Source: Candidatus Aenigmatarchaeota archaeon
GTDB taxonomy: Archaea > Aenigmatarchaeota > Aenigmatarchaeia > QMZP01 > JAFGSV01
Assembly (NCBI GenBank): GCA_030624445.1
Contig: JAUXKD010000033.1
Coordinates: forward strand, 1-6,111
Direction: 5' to 3'
Length of the DNA: 6,111 bases
Both the position numbers and the translations under genes were made by a program. This document shows positions 1 through 5,274 of this stretch, piece by piece (position 1 is the first letter of the stretch; every line of letters starts with the position of its first letter). Under the pieces are notes generated by a model. It saw only the letters and a list, made by a program, of their open reading frames with translations, was not told the DNA's origin and made no database searches.

Positions 1-642
1 GAGGATCTCGATCCGTGGAACCTGGATCTGAACGTACTCTCCAGCGGATTTGCGGAATACATATCCACGATCAAGGAACTGGACTTCAGGATACCCGCCA
101 AGTGGGTTATAATAGCGGCCATACTTCTGAGGATGAAATCGGACGCCATAAAGATAATGAAAACGGACAGGGATGCCGAAGACGAGGAATTCATGGACCT
201 GGACGAGTTTGAAGATAAGGAAGGCCTGGAAGAGCCCGGCGGTCCGGACGGTCCGGAGGCCGAGATCGGCCCCCTGGAGGCCGCCACGAAGAGGAAGCCC
301 GTGAGGAGGATAACCATAACCGAGCTTGTCGGATCCCTGAAGAAGGTCCTTGGTGCGCAGACGAGGAGGGAAGACAAGCTGAAAGAGAGGAGAGGAAGGA
401 TAAGCATTTCCGATGAGGACATAACATCGAGGATAGAGAACCTCTACAAAAGGATAAGCAACATGATAAACAGGATAAAGAGCGATGAGATAAAGTTCAC
501 AAGTCTAGTCGGGAAGTGGAAAAGGGGAGAGGTCGTGGAAACGTTCCTCCCGCTCACGCATCTCGACCACGAGAAAAAGGTCTACTGCAGGCAGGATGAG
601 CTCTTCAAGGAAATATACATAAAGAAAAGAGAGGCGAAGTGA
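1..642 (+). CDS. scpA: Segregation and condensation protein A (kleisin), 5' end missing
   Basis: The frame is open from base 1 to the TGA at 640-642, giving 213 visible residues; the true start lies before the window. ScpA is the kleisin of the Smc-ScpAB complex: its N-terminal region binds the Smc neck and its C-terminal winged helix binds the opposite Smc head, closing a ring around DNA. The visible start (EDLDPWNLDL) is the typical ScpA 'DPWDIDI' motif, followed by the hydrophobic helix KWVIIAAILLRMKSDAI (about residues 34-50). Residues 56-90 form an acidic, Gly/Pro-rich linker. A basic helix, RRITITELVGSLKKVLG (102-118), follows. The end (about 170-207, with ETFLPLTHLDHEKKVY and FKEIYI) matches the C-terminal winged helix. 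Judged against the family, probably only 20-40 residues are missing. An internal ATG at 133 would discard the conserved N-terminal motif, so it is not the start. The membrane-protein gene follows after 22 bases and then scpB; smc may lie upstream (inference). Confidence 0.93.
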   Translation, partial: EDLDPWNLDLNVLSSGFAEYISTIKELDFRIPAKWVIIAAILLRMKSDAIKIMKTDRDAEDEEFMDLDEFEDKEGLEEPGGPDGPEAEIGPLEAATKRKPVRRITITELVGSLKKVLGAQTRREDKLKERRGRISISDEDITSRIENLYKRISNMINRIKSDEIKFTSLVGKWKRGEVVETFLPLTHLDHEKKVYCRQDELFKEIYIKKREAK

Positions 643-664
643 AAACGCTGTATGCCGTTCCGCG

Positions 665-1054
665 ATGGGTATGAGATACTACGGGTTTCTGCTGCTGGTC
701 CTTGCAACCCTGGTGGCTTCGGTTTTCGTCCAGGGCAAGAACCTCTTCGGGAGCTCTTTTTTCACCGTCGCCTACGCCGCGATGAGCGTCGTGCTCATAA
801 TAGGCTCGAAGCGTGCCGAATCCAGCGGGACCGACTTCCTGCTGGGTTCCCTGCTGATATTTTCGATAGGATTCCTGTCCACGGAAACTTTAATAGAATT
901 GGTGACAAATAGATTCACAGGAATGCTCATCTTCAAACTGGCTATAATCGTCTCCCTTGACTACGCCGCTTTAGGCTTCTTAAGGGAGGGCATGAAGACG
1001 AGGAAAACCGAGGGGCTGAAGACGAATGACAGATACGGAATCTACGGACCATAA
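665..1054 (+). CDS. Small four-helix integral membrane protein between scpA and scpB
   Basis: This 129-residue protein belongs to no family I can name. Hydrophobic segments at about residues 5-22, 31-48, 57-75 and 86-105 suggest four membrane helices joined by short loops. A basic tail (REGMKTRKTEGLK, 107-119) follows and is probably cytoplasmic under the positive-inside rule. No catalytic motif or cysteine is visible. The ATG at 665 is the first in frame; the ATG at 671 (residue 3) is equally possible, and neither has a clear Shine-Dalgarno sequence. The gene begins 22 bases after scpA, and its last 29 bases overlap the start of scpB, so co-transcription and coupled translation are likely. 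The overlap and the clear hydrophobic periodicity support a real gene. Its position suggests a link to chromosome segregation or the membrane, but that is only a guess from context. Confidence 0.72.
   Translation: MGMRYYGFLLLVLATLVASVFVQGKNLFGSSFFTVAYAAMSVVLIIGSKRAESSGTDFLLGSLLIFSIGFLSTETLIELVTNRFTGMLIFKLAIIVSLDYAALGFLREGMKTRKTEGLKTNDRYGIYGP
1010..1015 (+). promoter_or_regulatory. Possible ribosome binding site of scpB
   Basis: GAGGGG lies 10 bases before the ATG at 1026, inside the end of the membrane-protein gene. It partly matches the archaeal GGAGGTG consensus. An internal operon gene would need such a site or translational coupling, and it supports choosing 1026 as the scpB start. The match is short, so chance is possible. 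Confidence 0.35.
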
Positions 1055-1547
1055 GGGGCTTCTGGAAGCCGCACTTTTCATGTCTCCGGAGCCGCTGAGC
1101 ACAGAGAGTCTTTCGAAGATAACGGGCATCCATTCCCTAGGCTATCTCAAGGATATGCTGCTCAAGGTCCGGGAGGATTTTACAGGAAGGGGCTTTCATC
1201 TTGTCGAAGGCAACGAAGGATGGCAGTTCCAGGTCGACAACAGGTTCCTTCACAAGGTCGCGAGCCTCACGCCGTATTCCGACCTGCCCGAGGGAGAGAA
1301 ACGCTGCCTGGCCCTCGTGGCCTACAAGGAGCCCGTTCTGCAGGCCGACGTCATAAAAATACAGGGAAACAAGGCCTACGCCTACATCAAGCACCTGATC
1401 AAGAAGGGCCTGATTAAGAGCGAAAGAGAGGGAAGGACCAAGTCGTTAAGCCTGACACAGGAGTTCGAGCGGTACTTCGGCGAGGACAAGGAACGCATAA
1501 GGGACCAGCTGATTGAAAAACTTAATAGGAAAGAGAAAGAAGTATAA
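1026..1547 (+). CDS. scpB: Segregation and condensation protein B
   Basis: The 173 residues are a normal length for ScpB, the winged-helix dimer that binds the middle of ScpA and modulates Smc head engagement and ATPase activity. The N-terminal winged helix spans about residues 9-77 and starts with GLLEAALFMSPEPLSTESL, which matches the family's 'EALLFASGEPLS' signature. The second winged helix spans about 87-151: EKRCLALVAYKEPVLQADVI corresponds to the family's 'LAIIAYKQPITRAEI', and KGLIKSEREGRTKSLSLT to its 'RGLI...GR...Y.TT' wing. EFERYFG matches the usual 'FL.YFGL' close. The tail (152-173) is a charged helix. The ATG at 1026 lies just before the conserved start and has a GAGGGG 10 bases upstream. 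Only 3 bases separate the TAA from the next gene, whose putative promoter lies inside the last codons of scpB. Confidence 0.93.
   Translation: MTDTESTDHKGLLEAALFMSPEPLSTESLSKITGIHSLGYLKDMLLKVREDFTGRGFHLVEGNEGWQFQVDNRFLHKVASLTPYSDLPEGEKRCLALVAYKEPVLQADVIKIQGNKAYAYIKHLIKKGLIKSEREGRTKSLSLTQEFERYFGEDKERIRDQLIEKLNRKEKEV
1515..1528 (+). promoter_or_regulatory. Putative BRE/TATA promoter of the Ig-repeat surface protein, inside scpB
   Basis: GAAAAA (1515-1520, BRE-like) is followed by CTTAATAG (1521-1528, TATA-like). The box is centred about 26.5 bases before the ATG at 1551. Archaeal TATA boxes sit about 26-27 bases before the transcription start, so the mRNA would begin at or beside the ATG and be leaderless. 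No Shine-Dalgarno sequence precedes 1551, which agrees. The element matches 11 of 14 bases of the one at 3983-3996, at nearly the same distance from its ATG. It lies within coding sequence for IEKLNRK of ScpB, so some of the A-richness could reflect codons. Confidence 0.5.
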
Positions 1548-1550
1548 TTT

Positions 1551-3629
1551 ATGGGAACCGAAAAAGTACCGTCCCTGTTCATTTTAGCGTCTTTTCTATT
1601 CGCTCTGCCCGTTTTCGCCAGCGCCCTCACGGGAGACGTGCAGCTGAACTCGCCTGCCAACATGTCGTGGACCAACAAGACAAACAGCACGCTTCCCTTC
1701 GTTATCAGGTACACGGACCCCGGAAACGCCACCGCGGACTGCGTGCTCTACATGAACACCCCATGGCAGCCGAAAGGGTCGGTCACTGCAAAGAACGGCA
1801 CGGACACCCAGGTATACGCCTCTGAGGCCTTCAAAGAGGGGGAGAACGTGTGGGGCGTGACTTGCACCAACGGTTCGGGCATCGGCTCGGGAAATTACAC
1901 TTTTTACGCGGACACGGGCCTTCCCTCGGTGGGCCTGGTCTCCCCTTCAAACGCAAGCTCTGTTGCCAGCGGCTCTGTAAGCTTCAGATTCAATTACTTG
2001 GACGCCGTTTCGCCGCGGGCATCGTGCAGCGTCTACGCGAACCAGATACTGAGGGCCACCAACGCAAGCGTATCGAACAACGTGGAAACCGTGATAACGG
2101 CCTCTCTGGGCGCGGGCTCATACTCATGGTACGTCGGGTGCGTGGACCTTGCCGGGAATTCAGGGAAATCCACGACTTTCGATGTTTCTGTCGAGATGAC
2201 CATTGGTTTGACCATCGTTTCACCACAGAACAAGACCTACAATTATTTACAGGGCATCCCGCTGAAGTACACGGTATCCGGGGCGCCTGCGTGGACCGGT
2301 TACAGCCTTGACGGCTCCGCGAACACGACGCTGACGGGCAACAGGACCTTCAACGTGGGGTCGGAGGGTCAGCATCTTATAGAACTTTACGCCAACGACA
2401 GCCTGGGAAGGACCGCGTATAAAAGCGTGCATTTTACCGTTTACCTGGATCATCAGATCAGCTTCGTGTCTCCGGCAGGAAATTACAGCAGGGACTGGGT
2501 CCTGGTAAACGTGAGCATAGATACGGACGCCATCTGGTGCGGCCTTTCTCTCGACGGCGGCGGGAACGTCTCGATGAGCAACGTATCCGCCAGGTCCTGG
2601 CTCCGGAATCTCACGTCCCTGTCCTCCGGCACGCATGAAGTGGATGTCTGGTGCAACGACTCTTACGGACCGTGGACAACCGGGAAAAAGACCTTCTCGG
2701 TAACGTTAGGAGATGTGAGCATGAACCTGAAAAGCCCAGAGAACAAGACGTACTGGAACACCTCGAAACTGGACTTCCGCCTGACATCAATCTCGGACAT
2801 GAGAACCTGCGAGTACTATCTTAATTCAGAAGGCCCGGTCCTGTTGAATAACTACAGCTCCAGGGACTGGTACTACAACTCCACGGGACTTTCGGGAGGC
2901 TCCTATGAACTGAAGGTCCAGTGCAGGAACCCGAACGGATTCTTAAATTCAACGTCCGTGGCATTCACCATAGACCCGGCCCAGTGCGAGAGCAACGTGA
3001 CAGGTATATGCACGGACGCCCAGCAGTGTGTCGGCGGGTCTTGCTTGGATATCGGCTGCATCGGCTGCAGCTACGCGGCCAATCACAAGTGCCAGCCGTA
3101 CGAGTGCTGTTCGAACGATGACTGCCTTGCGGAGCAGGAGTGCCTCTCCAACGCGTGCACCACGATAGCTTGCGGATGCGGGAATATACAGAACCACGCC
3201 TGCATCGAATACGACTGCTGTTCGAATTTCGACTGCGAGGCCGACCAGCGATGCGACACGTCCACACACAGCTGCCTTGGCAGCGTTTTGAAGATAGAGG
3301 CCCCGGGCACCGTCTACGCAGGGCAGACGTTCACCGTAAAGGTGACCGACAAGGAAGGTACAGCCCTGGAAGGCGTTACAATCGAGATGATGTACCCGAG
3401 CGACTCTGTCGAAACGCTCACCACCGACGACAAGGGCACTGTCACGGCGGTTGCCAAAGAAACGGGAAGCCTGGCCATAACGGCCAGGATGTCCGGGTAT
3501 GATGCCAAGACCGTCACACAGAGGTCACCGCCGGATTCAACTGGATGCTTGTGGTTTTCGCGTTTATCATTCTGGCGGCCGCGGGCGGAGGGTTCTTCTA
3601 CTGGAGCCAGCTCCCGCCCGTCGTGTTGA
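1551..3629 (+). CDS. Secreted Ig-like/cysteine-rich surface protein, N-terminal part (frame breaks near 3520)
   Basis: The reading frame gives 692 residues, but only about the first 656 look genuine. Residues 1-26 are a Sec-type signal peptide ending near VFASA. Five Ig-like modules follow at about 29-122, 126-217, 219-298, 302-387 and 390-476, each opening with a 'hydrophobic-x-S-P-x-N' motif such as LTIVSPQNKTY and MNLKSPENKTYW. Modules 1, 2, 4 and 5 carry likely disulfides (C64-C105, C159-C197, C330-C368, C420-C458); module 3 lacks both cysteines. I count 25 N-x-S/T sequons before residue 485 and none after. Residues 479-575 hold 20 cysteines, including two CCSN repeats. Residues 578-656 resemble an invasin or carboxypeptidase-regulatory type beta domain (APGTVYAGQTFTVKVTD). 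The last ~36 residues look like out-of-frame translation, and the natural continuation is the ORF at 3545-3979. The protein is probably an envelope or adhesion protein facing outside; its ligand is unknown. Confidence 0.82.
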   Translation: MGTEKVPSLFILASFLFALPVFASALTGDVQLNSPANMSWTNKTNSTLPFVIRYTDPGNATADCVLYMNTPWQPKGSVTAKNGTDTQVYASEAFKEGENVWGVTCTNGSGIGSGNYTFYADTGLPSVGLVSPSNASSVASGSVSFRFNYLDAVSPRASCSVYANQILRATNASVSNNVETVITASLGAGSYSWYVGCVDLAGNSGKSTTFDVSVEMTIGLTIVSPQNKTYNYLQGIPLKYTVSGAPAWTGYSLDGSANTTLTGNRTFNVGSEGQHLIELYANDSLGRTAYKSVHFTVYLDHQISFVSPAGNYSRDWVLVNVSIDTDAIWCGLSLDGGGNVSMSNVSARSWLRNLTSLSSGTHEVDVWCNDSYGPWTTGKKTFSVTLGDVSMNLKSPENKTYWNTSKLDFRLTSISDMRTCEYYLNSEGPVLLNNYSSRDWYYNSTGLSGGSYELKVQCRNPNGFLNSTSVAFTIDPAQCESNVTGICTDAQQCVGGSCLDIGCIGCSYAANHKCQPYECCSNDDCLAEQECLSNACTTIACGCGNIQNHACIEYDCCSNFDCEADQRCDTSTHSCLGSVLKIEAPGTVYAGQTFTVKVTDKEGTALEGVTIEMMYPSDSVETLTTDDKGTVTAVAKETGSLAITARMSGYDAKTVTQRSPPDSTGCLWFSRLSFWRPRAEGSSTGASSRPSC
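3057..3275 (+). repeat. Two tandem cysteine-rich CCSN repeats within the surface protein
   Basis: Two protein-level repeats, about residues 503-536 and 541-575, share the pattern C-x(1-2)-C-x(7)-C-x(2)-Y-[ED]-C-C-S-N-x-D-C-x(5)-C-x(4-6)-C. TGCTGTTCGAA is conserved at DNA level in both (3105-3115 and 3216-3226). Similar CCSxxDC modules occur in archaeal and eukaryotic secreted proteins, where the cysteines form disulfides. Dense pairing makes metal binding less likely than disulfide cross-linking, but the sequence alone cannot decide. Confidence 0.75.
3516..3524 (+). other. Apparent -1 frameshift joining the two halves of the surface protein
   Basis: Up to about base 3518 the frame starting at 1551 reads a sensible beta domain (SGYDAKTVT). 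Beyond that it reads unlikely Arg/Ser/Pro-rich sequence to a stop at 3629. The -1 frame is closed by a TGA at 3500-3502 but from there reads TEVTAGFNW straight into the transmembrane segment of the downstream ORF. One missing base near 3519 would fuse the two parts. No canonical X-XXY-YYZ slippery heptamer is present at GTC ACA CAG AGG, so a deletion or an assembly error is more likely than programmed frameshifting. Confidence 0.7.
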
Positions 3630-3979
3630 AAAAGGAAGTCAGCGGCCAGAGTGTCACCCTGAAGGTGAAGAACAGGAGCGGTGAGTATATACAGAACGTC
3701 CTGATTACGGACGATGTCCCGGCCGACGCTTTCATCTCATGCGGCATGACGCCGAGGATCGAGAGGCTGGCCAGCGAGGACCACCTCACGTGGTTCGCGG
3801 CGATGGACGCCGGGGAGGAAATAACGATAAATTACCAGGCAACGCAGACGTCCGAAGACTTCTTTGTCAAGATAGGGGATGAGGAGTACCACAGCGGATA
3901 CGGCCTTATGAGCGTGCTGGGGGAACTGCGCAGCAATATCCTGCCGAAGAAAAAACCCGCGCCCGCTCCTGTGGCCTGA
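3545..3979 (+). CDS. C-terminal part of the surface protein: membrane helix plus beta-rich domain (frameshifted)
   Basis: The 144-residue ORF starts directly with a transmembrane helix (MLVVFAFIILAAAGGGFFYW, residues 1-20). A beta-rich domain follows (about 29-108, with VTLKVKNRSGEY, VLITDDVPADAF and GEEITINY), recalling the DUF11/conserved-repeat type of beta sandwich. The end is a Lys/Pro/Ala tail (PKKKPAPAPVA). No start signal sits at a useful distance from the ATG at 3545: the GAGGT at 3521-3525 is 19 bases away. The in-frame codons before it read as a natural linker to the preceding protein. I therefore see it as the 3' end of the gene beginning at 1551, not an independent gene. If so, the signal peptide puts the Ig modules outside and this domain inside the cell. 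An independent signal-anchored protein is the alternative. Confidence 0.7.
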   Translation: MLVVFAFIILAAAGGGFFYWSQLPPVVLKKEVSGQSVTLKVKNRSGEYIQNVLITDDVPADAFISCGMTPRIERLASEDHLTWFAAMDAGEEITINYQATQTSEDFFVKIGDEEYHSGYGLMSVLGELRSNILPKKKPAPAPVA

Positions 3980-3981
3980 AA

Positions 3982-4002
3982 CGAAAAACTATTTAGTTTT
4001 CG
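3982..4002 (+). repeat. Inverted repeat in the short intergenic region before the OB-fold gene
   Basis: CGAAAAACT (3982-3990) and AGTTTTCG (3995-4002) form an 8-bp stem with one bulged A, around the loop ATTT. It fills most of the 38-base gap between the surface-protein stop (3977-3979) and the ATG at 4018. It overlaps the putative TATA box. It could be a protein-binding operator, a weak terminator for the upstream gene, or a by-product of A/T-rich promoter sequence. Confidence 0.5.
3983..3996 (+). promoter_or_regulatory. Putative BRE/TATA promoter of the coiled-coil/OB-fold gene
   Basis: GAAAAA (3983-3988) followed by CTATTTAG (3989-3996) is centred about 25.5 bases before the ATG at 4018. 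That spacing predicts a transcript starting at the ATG. There is no Shine-Dalgarno sequence before 4018 (CTCCAAGATAAAAT), which fits leaderless translation. It closely resembles the element at 1515-1528 in sequence and spacing. Confidence 0.55.
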
Positions 4003-4017
4003 ACTCCAAGATAAAAT

Positions 4018-5274
4018 ATGAGCGAAGAAACTGTGAAGAAGCCCGGCAAAGGGAAGAAGAGCGGTGAATCCTTTTCGATACTTCTGGGCAAGAGGCGCGA
4101 CTACGTGGAAGAAAAGCCGCTGGACAAGGAAGAGAAGAAGCCGGCCCCTGTGAAAGAAACCGTTGAGAAAAAGCCTCCAAGGAAGCTCACGCTCAAAGAA
4201 CTTCTGGCGAAAAGGCATGAAACCGAGCTTTTCCTCTCCTCGCTCGATGATGCCCGCCAGCAGGCGAAGTTCCCCGAATACACCTACCAGCGCCTCAAGA
4301 AGAGAAACGAAGTGCGGCTGTCCATGATAGACCGGGAGATAAAGAGAATGAAAGCGGGCATGCCGCGAGTCCCGGAAGCCGCGGCGGTTGAAACCACGGC
4401 GGGCAGGAAAATCATAGAGGAGGTTAACGCCCTGCTCGAGAAAAACCTGAGGCATGCGCCTTCCCGGGACATGCTGAATGAGCTTGGCAACAAGATAAGG
4501 AACGTGGAGACCGCGCTCAGAAAGATCCCGTACCTCAAATCCGGGGTCGTCAGGCTGAAAAGCGAGATTGGCGAGTACAAGAGCATAATTGACGATCTGA
4601 AGTCCCACGAGAAGTCGCTCTCCGAAAAGCTGACAGGCATCAGGGATTCGCTTTCCTCGCTGAGTGCCCGCGTCATAGAGGATATCAGAGGGAAGGAGGA
4701 GAACGAGGCTCTGAAGCAGCAGTCCGTGGACAAGAGGATAACGGACCTGAGCAGGAAGGTTAATGCGGTCTCCAGGAAATTTGAAGACATGAACACCAAT
4801 CTGGGCAGCAGGATCAACCAGCTCACCGTCCTGGAGGAGGTGAAAACCGAGGGTTACGTTAACGATTTGAAGAACCAGATTGAAGGGATACGCTCAGACC
4901 TGTCCGGTTACGTTAAGAGGGAAGAGCTCGGAAAGACCACCCAGGAACCCGCCAAGCCGGCCGAAAAGGCCGTTAAGATAAAGAAGCGCGTGGACAAGGA
5001 TAAGGCCAAGGTCATTGAACAGAGCAAAGTCGATGTTAACGACCTGGTGGATTTCGTCGGCAAGGATGTTATTATTGAGTGCGACGTCAGCCTCATGAAG
5101 AGGATCGACGAGGACGGCATGAAGATATACTGGCACAATATCAGGGACAAAACCGGCGATAGCATACTCACGAGCTATGAAAAGCTTCCAAAGAAAAAGG
5201 TAAAAATACGCGGCAAGGTGAAAAAGACCAATACCGGGTCGGTCTACGTCCTGTTCAAGAAAATCATTTCCTGA
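4018..5274 (+). CDS. Coiled-coil protein with C-terminal OB-fold-like domain
   Basis: I do not recognise a named family for this 418-residue cytoplasmic protein, which has no signal peptide, membrane helix or cysteine-rich region. Residues 1-55 are Lys/Glu/Pro-rich and probably disordered. Residues 56-112 are helical and contain FPEYTYQRLKKRNEVRLSMI, like the short 'Y..LK..Y...L..I' helical hairpins found in many archaeal proteins. Residues 128-300 are largely coiled coil. A Lys-rich hinge (310-335) leads to a beta-rich domain at 348-417 with strand-like segments DVIIECDVSLM, IYWHNIRDKTG, KVKIRGKVKK and SVYVLFKKI. This strand order and the 'W..I.D.TG' signature fit a nucleic-acid-binding OB fold. 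One conserved cysteine-like position (C355) lies in strand 1. An elongated DNA- or RNA-binding role is inferred from architecture only. The start at 4018 lies 38 bases after the upstream stop and just downstream of a promoter-like element. The 3' end overlaps the convergent gene by 11 bases. Confidence 0.85.
   Translation: MSEETVKKPGKGKKSGESFSILLGKRRDYVEEKPLDKEEKKPAPVKETVEKKPPRKLTLKELLAKRHETELFLSSLDDARQQAKFPEYTYQRLKKRNEVRLSMIDREIKRMKAGMPRVPEAAAVETTAGRKIIEEVNALLEKNLRHAPSRDMLNELGNKIRNVETALRKIPYLKSGVVRLKSEIGEYKSIIDDLKSHEKSLSEKLTGIRDSLSSLSARVIEDIRGKEENEALKQQSVDKRITDLSRKVNAVSRKFEDMNTNLGSRINQLTVLEEVKTEGYVNDLKNQIEGIRSDLSGYVKREELGKTTQEPAKPAEKAVKIKKRVDKDKAKVIEQSKVDVNDLVDFVGKDVIIECDVSLMKRIDEDGMKIYWHNIRDKTGDSILTSYEKLPKKKVKIRGKVKKTNTGSVYVLFKKIIS

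Noticed and set aside
883..896. GGAAACTTTAATAG, resembling the two promoter elements
   Set aside because: It is inside the membrane-protein coding sequence (TETLIE). No gene start lies about 35 bases downstream: the nearest ATG, at 923, is an internal Met of the same protein, and scpB is 143 bases away.
652..912. 86-residue plus-strand ORF overlapping the membrane-protein gene
   Set aside because: It is out of frame with the clear four-helix protein, and Arg/Gly/Pro-rich with no recognisable pattern.
2247..3310. Several minus-strand ORFs of 66-129 residues opposite the surface protein
   Set aside because: They are shadows of the plus-strand gene, which shows consistent Ig repeats, sequons and cysteine spacing; none of the antisense translations does.
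3513..3524. Programmed -1 ribosomal frameshift site
   Set aside because: The codons GTC ACA CAG AGG offer no X-XXY-YYZ slippery heptamer, and I see no strong stem-loop immediately downstream.
3832..4608. 258-residue minus-strand ORF
   Set aside because: It lies antisense to the 3' end of the surface protein and the N-terminal half of the OB-fold gene, both of which have convincing composition. Its translation shows no domain, and the long opening is a by-product of codon bias.
4284..4826. 180-residue Ser/Leu-rich minus-strand ORF with hydrophobic character
   Set aside because: It is the mirror of the Glu/Lys/Arg-rich coiled coil: antisense of such codons yields Ser/Leu/Phe and false membrane segments.
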